Shown here piece by piece: positions 52,928-63,117 of a DNA stretch of 64,000 bases (the first letter of the stretch is position 1; the number at the start of each line of letters is the position of its first letter). The notes below the pieces were generated by a model, which had not been told where the DNA came from, did not search any database, and saw only the letters and a list, made by a program, of their open reading frames with translations. The position numbers and the translations under genes are program-made. Location: the NCBI RefSeq assembly GCF_024347475.1, contig NZ_AP025487.1:2914001-2978000 (forward strand). Direction: 5' to 3'. The DNA comes from Vibrio fortis. GTDB lineage: Bacteria; Pseudomonadota; Gammaproteobacteria; Enterobacterales; Vibrionaceae.

Positions 52928-52952
52928 ACTCTGAGCCACAACAGCTCAGAGT
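52928..52952 (-). other. Hairpin between aroB and damX
   Basis: ACTCTGAGC (52928-52936) and GCTCAGAGT (52944-52952), a perfect 9-bp stem with a seven-base loop. No T run follows, so it is more likely an mRNA processing or stability element than a terminator. Confidence 0.6.
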
Positions 52953-52967
52953 AACGTTACTTCTTGC

Positions 52968-54056
52968 TTAAAGCGTACGACAGAAATCAATCGCTTGTTT
53001 GATGATGTCCTGAGGTACATCGGCAACCACCTCAGCTGTACCAATGCTAGTCGGTAGAACGAGACGGAGCTGACCAGAGAGCACTTTTTTATCGCGCATC
53101 ATGTGCTTCATAAAGTCTTCAAAAGACATGCTTTCTGGAGTATGAATTGGCAACTTCGCACTCTTAAGTATAGAGATAATACGCTCAAGTTGCTGCTCGG
53201 TAATCAAGCCTTGCAGTTGCGCCGTTTTTGCAGCCATAACCGTGCCAGATGACACAGCTTCACCATGTAGCCAATTACCATAGCCTAGTTCTGCTTCAAT
53301 CGCATGACCAAATGTATGACCTAGGTTCAATAACGCACGGATTCCTGACTCTTTCTCATCTTGTGCCACAACCTCAGCTTTAATCGCACAACAACGCGCA
53401 ATCGCCGTAGTCAGTGCCTGCTCGTCAAGTTGATACAGCTTATCGAGGTTCTCTTCGAGCCAGCTAAAGAAGGCTTCATCGTAAATGATGCCGTACTTGA
53501 TCACTTCAGCAATACCCGCCGCAAACTCACGCTCAGGCAGTGTAGATAGGCAGTTAGTATCGATGATGACAGACTTAGGTTGATAGAAGGCGCCAATCAT
53601 GTTCTTACCCATAGGGTGATTAACGGCTGTTTTACCACCTACCGATGAATCTACCTGTGAAAGCAAAGTCGTAGGAATCTGAACGAAATCAATACCACGC
53701 TGGTAACAAGCCGCAGCAAAGCCGACAAGATCACCAATCACACCACCACCTAAGGCAATCACCACCACATCGCGGCTGTAGTTACCTTCAAGCATGTAGC
53801 TCATTACGGTGTTAAAGGTTTCAAGTGTCTTGTATTGCTCACCATCAGGTAACTCTAGTAGAGATGCTTGACAGCCAACGTCACTCAAAAGCGATAAGAT
53901 TTTATCCGCATACAAAGGGGCAACTGTGACATTACTGATCACAACCACTTTTTGCTTACCGGATAAAAAAGAAAGGTACGCCGGGTCTTCAAATAACCCG
54001 GCGCCAATAGAGATAGGGTAGCTACGCTCAGCTAGATTGACCGTAATCCGTTCCAT
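52968..54056 (-). CDS. aroB: 3-dehydroquinate synthase
   Basis: 362 residues with NAD- and metal-binding motifs [13 protein letters not shown] and [18 protein letters not shown]. It catalyses the second shikimate step. It follows aroK by 24 bp, the conserved aroK-aroB-damX-dam order. Confidence 0.97.
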   Translation of the reverse strand: MERITVNLAERSYPISIGAGLFEDPAYLSFLSGKQKVVVISNVTVAPLYADKILSLLSDVGCQASLLELPDGEQYKTLETFNTVMSYMLEGNYSRDVVVIALGGGVIGDLVGFAAACYQRGIDFVQIPTTLLSQVDSSVGGKTAVNHPMGKNMIGAFYQPKSVIIDTNCLSTLPEREFAAGIAEVIKYGIIYDEAFFSWLEENLDKLYQLDEQALTTAIARCCAIKAEVVAQDEKESGIRALLNLGHTFGHAIEAELGYGNWLHGEAVSSGTVMAAKTAQLQGLITEQQLERIISILKSAKLPIHTPESMSFEDFMKHMMRDKKVLSGQLRLVLPTSIGTAEVVADVPQDIIKQAIDFCRTL

Positions 54057-54080
54057 GGTTTGCTCTCCGAAAAAATGAAC

Positions 54081-54599
54081 TTAACGTTCTTCTAGCATTT
54101 TTACGATCTGGTTGGCTACCACTTTTGCACTTTGGTCGTCAGTACGAACTGTGTAGTCCGCCACTTCTTCGTACAGTGCGTTGCGAGTCATTGCTAGATC
54201 TTCTAGCACATCACGCGGGTTATCCGTTTGAAGTAGAGGGCGCTTCTTGTCGCGGTTTGTACGCGCAAGTTGCTTCTCAATTGTTGTTTCAAGGTAAACA
54301 ACAATACCTCGTGCAGATAGACGGTTACGGTTTTCTTTGCTCATTACTGAACCGCCGCCTGTCGCAAGAACAATACCTTGTTCTTCTGTCAGATCGTTGA
54401 TTACAGATTCTTCGCGTTTACGGAAACCTTCTTCACCTTCTACATCAAATACCCAAGCGATGTCTGCGCCAGTGCGCTCTTCGATCACAGTATCAGAGTC
54501 TAGAAACTCCATGTGCAGTTGGGAAGCTAGGTGTCTACCAATTGTACTTTTGCCGGCGCCCATTGGGCCAACAAGAAAAATATTGCGTTTCTCAGCCAT
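54081..54599 (-). CDS. aroK: Shikimate kinase I
   Basis: 172 residues. The P-loop GPMGAGKST is at 11-19; shikimate-binding DSD (34-36) and the GGGS motif follow. It phosphorylates shikimate. It lies downstream of the pil genes, separated by a 174-bp gap containing a nested stem structure. Confidence 0.97.
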   Translation of the reverse strand: MAEKRNIFLVGPMGAGKSTIGRHLASQLHMEFLDSDTVIEERTGADIAWVFDVEGEEGFRKREESVINDLTEEQGIVLATGGGSVMSKENRNRLSARGIVVYLETTIEKQLARTNRDKKRPLLQTDNPRDVLEDLAMTRNALYEEVADYTVRTDDQSAKVVANQIVKMLEER

Positions 54600-54678
54600 G
54601 TTTAGCAGTAATTTACAACGTTAATTCAATGACATCGCCACAAGGTAGGTCAGTACTAATACTGAAATTAAAAGGCCC

Positions 54679-54741
54679 GTGGCACCGATTCCTCACAGAT
54701 AATTCGTGATAAGACCCGAAATTATCAAGGTTAGGTGCCAC
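54679..54741 (-). other. Nested stem in the pilQ-aroK gap
   Basis: An outer 8-bp stem GTGGCACC (54679-54686) / GGTGCCAC (54734-54741) encloses an inner 7-bp stem GATAATT (54698-54704) / AATTATC (54720-54726) with a 15-base loop. It lies 80 bases before the aroK start. It may be a leader RNA fold, an attenuator or a protein site. Confidence 0.65.
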
Positions 54742-54773
54742 TAATGCAACTTTATTTTTGATCTAATTGTCCC

Positions 54774-56498
54774 TTATTGAATCACAACTTTAGGTGTAAC
54801 AAAGATCAACAGTTCACTTTTCCCTACATTTTCATAACTTCGGCGAAATAATGCGCCTAAAAGCGGTAAATCCCCAAGAACGGGCACCTTATCGACGGTA
54901 TTGCTCACACTATGTTGGAAAATCCCTCCCAGCACTACGGTTTCTCCGTTATTAACCAGTACCTGAGTGCCAATTCTTTGAGTATCGATTGCTACCGCTT
55001 CACCTGTCCCCGTTTTCACCACTTGCCCGGGTCTATCTTGGGTTACGCTAAGGTCTAGCACCAAGCGGTTATCTGGCGTGATTTGTGGTGTCACTTTGAG
55101 GCTCAATACGGCTTTTTTGAATGCCACCGATGTCGCTCCACTCGAAGAGGACTCCAAATAAGGGATTTCTGTCCCCTGCTCAATATAAGCGGGCTTCTTA
55201 TTGGTCGTAATTAAACGAGGACTGGAGATAATTTCTGCTTTTGACTCTTGTTGGAGTGCCGAAAGCTCTAGATCAAGCAGAGTATCTGAGCCTAATTTCG
55301 CCACTTGAAAAGCGATACTCGATGCATTGGGAGAGGTCGCGCCAAGATTGACGTTAAGGTAGTTGTCAATTGCACTGGAATCATCACCGCTATCGTCACT
55401 GTTGTATGGCTGAATGGTTGGGTAGTTACCTTCAATGGATCCCCCAACTTTAAAGCTACCATTGGTCGATGAAACACCCCAGCGGACACCAAGTTCATCC
55501 AAATTGCCCTCCGTGACCGTGACAATTCTCGCCTCGATTTGAACCTGCTTTACCGGAATATCGAGTGACTCGACTATTTCACGGATCACCGAGATATTCT
55601 CGGCTAACTCTCGAATCAATAACGAGTTGGTGCGCTCATCAATGGTGATACTGCCTCTATCTGAAAGCATACTCACGGTGCCATCACCGCCAATCATATC
55701 AGCAATATCGGTGGCTTTGGCAAAGTTGATTTTAATGATCTCCGACTTAAGCTCCCCTAATTCTTGTTCTAATCTCGATTTTTCAAGCGCTTGCTGCTCT
55801 CGTAGATCGAGTTCCGCTCTCGGTGCCACCAATATCACATTGCCATCGACACGCTTATCTAACCCTTTGACCTGAAGAATAATGTCTAACACCTGCTGCC
55901 ATGGCACCCCATCAAGACGAAGTGTGAGGTTACCCGCTACAGAGTCTGAAACCACCAAGTTAAAGTCGTTATAATCAGCGATGAGCTGCAACACGTTCCG
56001 CACAGGGATATCTTGGAAGTTAATCGAGATAAGCTTGCCCTCTTTGTCGAGAATGCTCTTTTCAGGCTCGTTCTCGACGACCACTGGCTTACTTACAACC
56101 ACCTCGATTTCTCGTCCATTGATCTGATATTCATAGTCGTAGTCGGCACTAATGCTAGCGAATAAACGAACGCTCGGCGTTTCTCGAAACACCTCAATGT
56201 CTCCCACTAAGGTTGAAAAATCCTTTACATCCAAAAGGTACAGTTTGTCATCCGCCACTTGAGTATTAAGTATCTCGATACTCAAGCCATCTTGGGCTTT
56301 CTGTACATCGACGACGGTACTGCTCGATGCCAACTCTATGACAATCACCGCATCACGCGTTTGATTGACTCTAAAGTCGATACTCTTCAGTTCATTAGGT
56401 TGTGTCTGCGCTTTAGCCCCAACCGTGACGCAGCATAGCAACACAACGAAAGCAGCTTGGTACACTCGGCTCAATCCCCGATTTATTCCTTTAATCAT
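54774..56498 (-). CDS. pilQ: Type IV pilus secretin PilQ
   Basis: 574 residues from the ATG at 56496-56498; a start at 56522 lacks a ribosome-binding site. Signal peptide about 1-31 (ends AKAQ); AMIN domain about 35-145; STN/secretin N0-N1 about 155-260; secretin core to the end with VPVLGDLPLLGALFRR. It forms the outer-membrane pore for the competence/type IV pilus. Distal gene of pilMNOPQ. Confidence 0.93.
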   Translation of the reverse strand: MIKGINRGLSRVYQAAFVVLLCCVTVGAKAQTQPNELKSIDFRVNQTRDAVIVIELASSSTVVDVQKAQDGLSIEILNTQVADDKLYLLDVKDFSTLVGDIEVFRETPSVRLFASISADYDYEYQINGREIEVVVSKPVVVENEPEKSILDKEGKLISINFQDIPVRNVLQLIADYNDFNLVVSDSVAGNLTLRLDGVPWQQVLDIILQVKGLDKRVDGNVILVAPRAELDLREQQALEKSRLEQELGELKSEIIKINFAKATDIADMIGGDGTVSMLSDRGSITIDERTNSLLIRELAENISVIREIVESLDIPVKQVQIEARIVTVTEGNLDELGVRWGVSSTNGSFKVGGSIEGNYPTIQPYNSDDSGDDSSAIDNYLNVNLGATSPNASSIAFQVAKLGSDTLLDLELSALQQESKAEIISSPRLITTNKKPAYIEQGTEIPYLESSSSGATSVAFKKAVLSLKVTPQITPDNRLVLDLSVTQDRPGQVVKTGTGEAVAIDTQRIGTQVLVNNGETVVLGGIFQHSVSNTVDKVPVLGDLPLLGALFRRSYENVGKSELLIFVTPKVVIQ

Positions 56499-56531
56499 AT
56501 TTACATCTCTAATCCACGGCATGTGGTTGGT

Positions 56532-57050
56532 TTATTTGAGAGCTAAGCGGACATTGCGTCGATGCCAACAACCTAGACCATCTGGAAGGGTTTCATTAAT
56601 CATTACGTACTGACTGGTGACCTTAGTAATACGTCCATTATTTAAGCCAATGAACTGGTCTTTCTGCACTTTAACGACATTGCCTTTTGGAGTTTGAACA
56701 AGGCCAGACACCTGACTGCCACTGCCCATAACTCCCTTGAGTCGCAACTGGTCAAGCGGGTATTTTTCTAACTTCCCGGTACGACTACGTCGCGTTGGCT
56801 GCCAGCAATCCTTTTTCGCTTTAGGCTGTGTCAGTACAATCGCCTCTTTGGGCAACTCAAACGGTGAGCGGTGGGTCTTTTGCTGATATTGCACAGCGAC
56901 AAACTCAGAGGTAGGTCCTAACTGCTCCACATCTTTACGTGCTCGAGCCTCTACCTGCACAACAAAATCCTCTAACGAATCTTGGTTGGCCTTACACCCA
57001 GCAACAACTGAGACAATCAACAGCACCAGCAAGGCTCTAACGAGATTCAT
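56532..57050 (-). CDS. pilP: Type IV pilus assembly lipoprotein PilP
   Basis: 172 residues with lipobox VVAGC (Cys19). It stabilises PilQ and links it to PilN/PilO. The beta-domain (about 95-172) ends in the conserved ...GCWHRRNVRLALK. The start overlaps the pilO stop by 14 bases. Confidence 0.92.
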   Translation of the reverse strand: MNLVRALLVLLIVSVVAGCKANQDSLEDFVVQVEARARKDVEQLGPTSEFVAVQYQQKTHRSPFELPKEAIVLTQPKAKKDCWQPTRRSRTGKLEKYPLDQLRLKGVMGSGSQVSGLVQTPKGNVVKVQKDQFIGLNNGRITKVTSQYVMINETLPDGLGCWHRRNVRLALK

Positions 57051-57630
57051 CTTTCACCTCTGCCTTAAATTGGTAGGTGTATGCGCGAACACGAAAATGC
57101 AGAGTACTGCTCTCTTGGCTGACCCTCTGCCAAGTCACATCATCAAAGTTAATGATGCGCGGCAACTTGGCTATTGCTGCGGAAAAGTCACCAATTTCAT
57201 GGTAATCACCTGTCAGCTCGATATTCAGAGGTAAGCTATATAAGAAGGCCTTGTTCTGTTTTTCGCCCCAATCAATGCGTGTAAAGGTGAGTTTGTTATC
57301 TAGACCGAGCTCGTTAACCGAGGCAAGCATACTCGCCAACTCTTTTTGCACTGGTAACTGTTCAAGTAGATAGTCGTAACGACTGGTCAATTCATCGAGT
57401 TGATTCTGCAACGCAGGCAAAGTGGCCACTTTATTGGCTTTAATTCGAAGGGTGGTTTTTAGCGTCTGCTCTTGCTGTTTCATCTGCTCTAACTCGTCAT
57501 TGAGTGGCATTACATAGAACCAAGCTCCGAAGCCTTGGATGATTAACATCAGTAAAACGATCACCAACAGCTGCGGTAACAGCGGCCACTCCGTAATTTC
57601 ATCGACATCGAGATCTTGAAAATTAACCAT
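57037..57630 (-). CDS. pilO: Type IV pilus assembly protein PilO
   Basis: 197 residues: a cytoplasmic N-terminus, one membrane helix (about 20-42), a coiled coil, and a ferredoxin-like periplasmic domain. It pairs with PilN. It overlaps pilN and pilP at either end, indicating tight coupling. Confidence 0.92.
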   Translation of the reverse strand: MVNFQDLDVDEITEWPLLPQLLVIVLLMLIIQGFGAWFYVMPLNDELEQMKQQEQTLKTTLRIKANKVATLPALQNQLDELTSRYDYLLEQLPVQKELASMLASVNELGLDNKLTFTRIDWGEKQNKAFLYSLPLNIELTGDYHEIGDFSAAIAKLPRIINFDDVTWQRVSQESSTLHFRVRAYTYQFKAEVKDESR

Positions 57631-58222
57631 GTGACGCCCCTTGAGCTGCGTTAAGTGCTGGCATCTGATCTACAGAGGAGGGAACAAAACCAAATGAAAC
57701 CTTAAAGGTTTGAAACTCTTTATTAAAACGCTTGCGATTGTGCACAATAGAGTGCATTTCAACATTATTAAGGGAAGGAGAACGCTCTAGGTTATCGAGC
57801 ATGGTGGCAAGCCGTGCGGTACTGTCGCTGATCCCAGACATCTCAATTTCTTGTCCATTCATCTTAATCTTATCGACATAGACGCCTTCTGGGATAAGTT
57901 CAGGCATCAGATTCATAAAGTGAGTGGTTTTGTTGCGCCCAGACTGTAAAGACTCCACCACATCTAACCGAGTTAGAATGGCTTTATGCTCCCGCTCTGC
58001 CACTTTCAAAGAACGAATCTGTTTATCAAGCTGACCAATATACTGTTCAAGATAGTTAAGACGGGCTTGCTGACGAGCTTTTTCTTGTTGGAAATAGTGC
58101 CCAATCGCCCACTGCCCCATGACCGCCATCAAGGTGCCTAAGATCACCAACTGAATGAAGCGTTTCTTGTGTTGCGCTCGAAGCTCATCACGCCAAGGAA
58201 GGAGATTAATTTGATGCAACAT
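57623..58222 (-). CDS. pilN: Type IV pilus assembly protein PilN
   Basis: 199 residues with the PilM-docking INLLPWRDE motif at residues 5-13, one membrane helix about 23-45 and a periplasmic ferredoxin-like domain. The start overlaps pilM by 17 bases. Confidence 0.94.
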   Translation of the reverse strand: MLHQINLLPWRDELRAQHKKRFIQLVILGTLMAVMGQWAIGHYFQQEKARQQARLNYLEQYIGQLDKQIRSLKVAEREHKAILTRLDVVESLQSGRNKTTHFMNLMPELIPEGVYVDKIKMNGQEIEMSGISDSTARLATMLDNLERSPSLNNVEMHSIVHNRKRFNKEFQTFKVSFGFVPSSVDQMPALNAAQGASHG

Positions 58223-59231
58223 GCTTCACTCCTCGCCATTTCAAGCCACTCACGGCCATCCCTGCAGCAATACCAAAGACATGACGATCCATATTCTTAT
58301 AACGCTTAGTAGAAGCCTTATTTTCAAACAGGGCTAATGGGTTAAGAGGCTCACAAGCCAACTGAAAATGACGCTCTAGTTGCTCGACGAGCATCGGTGT
58401 TTCTGCCCCTTCTCCCATCAACCAAATCCCTCGTAACGCCTGCAACGAGTTAACCGACGCATAGAGCTGAAACTGCCGTTTGAGTTTTTCGATCAGATTC
58501 ACGGTAAAGGCTTGGGTCTGCTCTGCTGAACCAAAAGGGCTTGAAACATCTCCGAAATACTCTGACTGATAGAGCGCTTGAGTACCAAATGCGATGTCTT
58601 TAAAGAAAGGCACCCCACTTTGAGGGATAAGCCCGAGCGAGGTTTGATTCACGCCAATATCGATGATGATCCAACTCTGTTTCTCTGGATAAAGTCGAGT
58701 TGCCAACTGCCAAATGTTGAGCAGTCCATGGGCTTGAGTGTCGACCACAATTGGACGAAAGCCTGCTTTAGTCAGCGCTTGAGAGCGGCTTTCCACCACC
58801 TCTTTGCGCGTCGCATAAACCTGATAACTGGTGGTTGAACCTTTACCAAATCGCTTATCATCCAATTTAATGAAATCCAAGCTCAGTTCCTCAATCGGGA
58901 AAGGCGATTGATGAGCGAAGGTTTGATAGATAGAGAACTCTTTTTCTCGGTCTTCCAGGTCACTTTCTATCTGCAAGATTTTGCTAATCACGGTATTATC
59001 TGGGACTGAGATGGCCGCATGACGACAGCCAAACGGTAAGCCTTTCCTAAGTTCTTTGAGTTTCTTTACAGTTTTCTGATACTCCAAGGTGTGGTTATCT
59101 GTGAAAATGTCGTCCGTAATAGGCAGTTCTTTGTACCCCACTAAGGCATATAACTCTCCAACGGGCTTTAAAACCACAGCTTTGATGCTGTGATTGTTTA
59201 TATCTATACCTGTAACTAATGACGAACCCAT
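58206..59231 (-). CDS. pilM: Type IV pilus assembly ATPase-like protein PilM
   Basis: 341 residues from the ATG at 59229-59231 (MGSSLVTGIDINNHSIKAVV): AGGAG lies five bases upstream, and earlier ATGs at 59246 and 59255 have none. Actin-like fold (GIDINNHSIKAVVL, DIGVNQTSLG). It binds the PilN tail on the cytoplasmic face. First gene of pilMNOPQ, divergent from mrcA. Confidence 0.93.
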   Translation of the reverse strand: MGSSLVTGIDINNHSIKAVVLKPVGELYALVGYKELPITDDIFTDNHTLEYQKTVKKLKELRKGLPFGCRHAAISVPDNTVISKILQIESDLEDREKEFSIYQTFAHQSPFPIEELSLDFIKLDDKRFGKGSTTSYQVYATRKEVVESRSQALTKAGFRPIVVDTQAHGLLNIWQLATRLYPEKQSWIIIDIGVNQTSLGLIPQSGVPFFKDIAFGTQALYQSEYFGDVSSPFGSAEQTQAFTVNLIEKLKRQFQLYASVNSLQALRGIWLMGEGAETPMLVEQLERHFQLACEPLNPLALFENKASTKRYKNMDRHVFGIAAGMAVSGLKWRGVKHVASN

Positions 59232-59378
59232 ACCAGCTCCTGACATGCCAAGCATTTCGTTGCTTATATAGGGGTTGTGATTATTGGTTAAATAAGCGTT
59301 AATAAACGAAAGCTAAGTTTTTAGTCTAGAGTACAAGGGTTTGCTGCTTATCAGCCTTAACTAATCAGGGATTATCCG

Positions 59379-61937
59379 GTGAAGTTCATAAAGCGATTAT
59401 TCATATTTACATTGGTTTGCATGATTCTTGGAGTCAGTACAATTTTTGGTTTTTATTATTACGTAAAACCAGAATTGCCAGATGTCGCGACACTACGCGA
59501 TGTTGAACTTCAAACGCCAATGCAAGTCTTCAGTCAAGACGGCAAATTGATCTCTCAATTTGGTGAAAAGCGACGCAACCCTGTCAGCTACGACGAAATT
59601 CCTCGTCACCTAGTTGAAGCACTCATCGCTACCGAAGATAGCCGCTTCTACGACCACCCTGGCATCGACCCGATTGGTATTACTCGTGCTGCGATTGTTG
59701 TTGCTATGTCTGGCTCAGCAAAACAGGGCGCGAGTACGATTACCCAACAGCTTGCGCGTAACTTCTTCTTATCTAATGAGAAAAAGATTATGCGTAAGAT
59801 CAAAGAGATCTTCATCGCGATCCACATCGAGCAACTGCTGAGCAAAGAAGAGATCATGGAACTGTACGTGAACAAGATTTTCTTGGGTCACCGCTCCTAT
59901 GGTTTCGGTGCGGCTGCACGCGTTTACTTTGGTAAAGATCTTCCAGATCTGACCCTAAGCGAAATCGCAACACTAGCCGGTATGCCAAAAGCGCCATCAA
60001 CCATGAACCCGATCTACTCACTAGAGCGTGCGACCAATCGTCGTAACGTGGTGCTAGGTCGAATGCTGGATGAGAAATACATCACTCAAGAAGAGTACGA
60101 TGAAGCTCGTGCCGAAGAGTTAGTTTCAAAATACCACGGCGCAGAGATCGAACTGAGCGCACCTTATGTCGCAGAAGTTGCTCGTGCTTGGATGGTAGAA
60201 CGCTACGGTGAAGATGCCTACACATCAGGTATGAAGGTCTACACGACGGTTGATTCAACTCTGCAAGATGCCGCAAACCGCGCAGCTATCACTAACCTTC
60301 TTAACTACGATGAGCGACACGGCTATCGCGGTGCTGAAAAAGTACTTTGGCAAACCGAGCAAGCTGCTTGGGATCAAGAACAGATCGTTAAACACCTAAA
60401 ATCACAACCGACCTATGGTGATTTAACACCGGCTGTCGTGACCAAAGTAGATGCTCAACGCGCTCACGTTTGGGTTAAAAACCAAGGTGAAGGCGTGATT
60501 GAATGGCAAGGCATGAACTGGGCACGTAAGTTCCTAACTGACGACCGCCAAGGCCCTGCCCCATCAAACGCACAAGAGATCTTGGCAGTAGGTGAACAGA
60601 TCTGGGTTCGTAGCGAAACTATCTCTGGCAAAGAAGCAACGGCCGAAGAGAATGAAGAGGCAACCGAAGTCGCTAATGCTGCACCAACTAACTGGCGCCT
60701 AAGCCAAGTGCCAAATGCAAACACCGCATTTGTCGCAATGAACCCTGATAATGGCGCTGTACTTTCTATGGTTGGTGGTTTCAACTTTGTTCACAACAAG
60801 TTTAACCGTGCAACCCAATCAATCCGCCAAGTAGGTTCAGGTATCAAGCCTTTCATCTACTCTGCAGCTATCGACAAAGGCTTAACGCTAGCATCGCTGA
60901 TCAACGATGCTCCGATTAACCAATGGGATAAGAGCCAAGGGACAGCGTGGCGTCCGAAGAATTCACCACCAACGTATGTGGGTCCAACTCGTCTTCGCAT
61001 TGGCTTAGCACAATCGAAAAACGTAATGGCGGTACGTGTACTACGTGAAGTGGGCTTAGATGATACTCGTAACTACCTAACACGCTTTGGTTTTGATATT
61101 GATGAAGTACCTCGCTCGGAAACCATCGCACTGGGTGCAGGTAGCTTAACGCCAATGAAAGTGGCTCAAGGTTACTCGGTATTTGCGAATGGTGGCTACT
61201 ATGTGGAACCTTTCTACATCAGTCGTGTTGAAAGCCCATTTGGTGACGTAGAATTTGAAGCTTCACCAAAAGTCGTTTGTCACCAAGACTGTGAAGCGAA
61301 CCTAGAAACAGATCCTGTTGCTGACGAGTTTGCTGAGCAAGACGTTGATGCCGAAACACAATACGCGCCACAAGTCATCTCAGAACAGACCGCATTCCTA
61401 GTTCGTGAAATGATGTACAGCAACATCTGGGGCGGTGGTAACTGGCGCGAAGGCACAGGTTGGAACGGCACTGGTTGGCGTGCTCAACCACTGAAGCGTC
61501 GAGATATTGGTGGCAAAACCGGTACGACCAATGACTCAAAAGACACTTGGTACAGCGGTTACGGCCCTGGCATTGTAGCCACCGTGTGGGTTGGTTTTGA
61601 TAACCATAACCGCAACCTAGGTCGCACTAAAAACAACAGTAATTTAGGTAAAGACCAGATTACTGGTGCGGAAGCGGGTGCTAAAACCGCACAACCAGCT
61701 TGGGTTGACTTCATGGGCTTAGCTCTGAAAGATGTACCTGCGCAGCGTAAAGAGATCCCAGAAGATATCGTACGAGTGCGAATTGATAGAGACACCGGTC
61801 TCCTGACCAACAAATCTGATGGTTCTTCGATGTTTGAATACTTCGTGAAAGGCACTGAACCTACAGAGTACATCAGCGAGCGCTTTGGTGATGATATCTA
61901 CTCATCATCAGGTGACGCTGAAGAAGAGCTGTTCTAA
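59379..61937 (+). CDS. mrcA: Penicillin-binding protein 1A
   Basis: 852 residues from a GTG start, AGGG about nine bases upstream. One membrane helix at about 7-29. The glycosyltransferase domain has the catalytic Glu86 (ATEDSRFYDHPG). The OB/linker region covers about 310-440. The transpeptidase domain has SGIK (487-490), SKN (546-548) and KTGT (713-716). It is a bifunctional peptidoglycan synthase divergent from pilM. Confidence 0.97.
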   Translation: MKFIKRLFIFTLVCMILGVSTIFGFYYYVKPELPDVATLRDVELQTPMQVFSQDGKLISQFGEKRRNPVSYDEIPRHLVEALIATEDSRFYDHPGIDPIGITRAAIVVAMSGSAKQGASTITQQLARNFFLSNEKKIMRKIKEIFIAIHIEQLLSKEEIMELYVNKIFLGHRSYGFGAAARVYFGKDLPDLTLSEIATLAGMPKAPSTMNPIYSLERATNRRNVVLGRMLDEKYITQEEYDEARAEELVSKYHGAEIELSAPYVAEVARAWMVERYGEDAYTSGMKVYTTVDSTLQDAANRAAITNLLNYDERHGYRGAEKVLWQTEQAAWDQEQIVKHLKSQPTYGDLTPAVVTKVDAQRAHVWVKNQGEGVIEWQGMNWARKFLTDDRQGPAPSNAQEILAVGEQIWVRSETISGKEATAEENEEATEVANAAPTNWRLSQVPNANTAFVAMNPDNGAVLSMVGGFNFVHNKFNRATQSIRQVGSGIKPFIYSAAIDKGLTLASLINDAPINQWDKSQGTAWRPKNSPPTYVGPTRLRIGLAQSKNVMAVRVLREVGLDDTRNYLTRFGFDIDEVPRSETIALGAGSLTPMKVAQGYSVFANGGYYVEPFYISRVESPFGDVEFEASPKVVCHQDCEANLETDPVADEFAEQDVDAETQYAPQVISEQTAFLVREMMYSNIWGGGNWREGTGWNGTGWRAQPLKRRDIGGKTGTTNDSKDTWYSGYGPGIVATVWVGFDNHNRNLGRTKNNSNLGKDQITGAEAGAKTAQPAWVDFMGLALKDVPAQRKEIPEDIVRVRIDRDTGLLTNKSDGSSMFEYFVKGTEPTEYISERFGDDIYSSSGDAEEELF

Positions 61938-61955
61938 TCCAACTAAGCACCAATT

Positions 61956-61993
61956 AAAGAGGGCTGATACCTAAGTATCAGCCCTCTTTTTAT
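61956..61993. terminator. Terminator between mrcA and oxyR
   Basis: A perfect 15-bp stem, 61956-61970 with 61975-61989, loop CTAA, then TTTT on the plus strand. The mrcA and oxyR genes converge on it. Confidence 0.93.
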
Positions 61994-62024
61994 CTGTAAA
62001 CTATAAGCTCAAAGCTCTATAGCG

Positions 62025-62912
62025 TTATTTTTCTAATTGCGTACGAATCGCTTCTGCAAGCTGTTCGAATCGACCACGCAGTGGCGATCCCGGTCGGTAT
62101 GCGACTACGATGCGGCGAGAAGGGGTTGGATTCACCGCAGGCACGTAGCATACGCCGTCTTTTTTCTTTTCAGCAGGCAGGGATAGCTCGGGAAGCAACG
62201 TGATGCCCGCACCAGCAGCCACCATATTACGCAGCGTTTCAAGGCTGGTTGCTTTAAAGCGTTCATCATCTCGTGCGCCAGCTGCAAAGCAGAAACCCAA
62301 TGCTTGGTCGCGGAGACAGTGACCATCACCAAGAGCCAATACTGTTTTACCATTGAGCTGAAGCATATCGACGCTATCTTGTTCCGCCCATTCATGGTCA
62401 CACGGAACCGCAACACTTAGTGGCTCATCGTAAACATCGATCTCTTTAAAAACAGCGGTCTCATCTACCGCAGCTAATACTAGACAATCGAGCTTACCAT
62501 CTTCTAATTGGCTCACCAGTTGGTGCGTTTGAGCTTCATGCAAAAACAGCTCGAGTTCTGGGAACTGCTCTTTCAAGTGAGGAACAATCTTAGGCAAGAT
62601 ATAAGGTCCCACTGTTGGAATAAAGCCAATGTGCATTGGTCCAGTCATCGCATCGCCATGACCACTCGCCATATCTTTAAAAGTCTTCACCTCATTCAAG
62701 ATACGCTTAGCCTGCTCCACCAACTGCAATCCAGACTCAGTAAAAATTACCTTCCTTGGGCTACGTTCAGTCAGTTGTAATCCGATCTCCTCTTCAAGCT
62801 TACGGATCTGGCCGCTCAAAGTAGGTTGACTGACAAAGCACGCCTCTGCGGCTTTTCGAAAATGTTTATGCTCGGCTAAAGCCACCAAGTATTCAAAGTC
62901 ACGAATGTTCAT
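62025..62912 (-). CDS. oxyR: Hydrogen-peroxide sensing regulator OxyR
   Basis: 295 residues, LysR type. The winged helix-turn-helix is at 1-60. The redox pair is Cys199 and Cys208 (GDGHCLRDQALGFC), identical to E. coli numbering. The protein is about ten residues shorter at the C-terminus than E. coli OxyR. It is divergent from prx, with an OxyR operator between them. Confidence 0.97.
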   Translation of the reverse strand: MNIRDFEYLVALAEHKHFRKAAEACFVSQPTLSGQIRKLEEEIGLQLTERSPRKVIFTESGLQLVEQAKRILNEVKTFKDMASGHGDAMTGPMHIGFIPTVGPYILPKIVPHLKEQFPELELFLHEAQTHQLVSQLEDGKLDCLVLAAVDETAVFKEIDVYDEPLSVAVPCDHEWAEQDSVDMLQLNGKTVLALGDGHCLRDQALGFCFAAGARDDERFKATSLETLRNMVAAGAGITLLPELSLPAEKKKDGVCYVPAVNPTPSRRIVVAYRPGSPLRGRFEQLAEAIRTQLEK

Positions 62913-62968
62913 GATTGGTCTCTTACCTAAGGTGTAAAGAATGCATTTCCTATAAAGGAGAACCCTTA

Positions 62969-63005
62969 ATAGAAAATACCTATCAAAACCATAACATCAA
63001 ACGAT
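62969..63005. promoter_or_regulatory. OxyR operator between oxyR and prx
   Basis: ATAG (62969-62972), CTAT (62980-62983), ATAA (62991-62994), CGAT (63002-63005), each separated by exactly seven bases. This fits the four-contact ATAG-N7-CTAT-N7-ATAG-N7-CTAT OxyR motif with two mismatches. A CTAATAAT sequence near 63030 may be part of the prx -10. Confidence 0.85.
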
Positions 63006-63117
63006 TAGAGCTATCAAAGGATTTATCTAATAATGGGCTCAACAAAACGAAACAGAGCGCAGAAAAACGCTAAGCTCTATACGAACCAAATTAAAAGTAA
63101 TCTCTAAGGAAACCATT

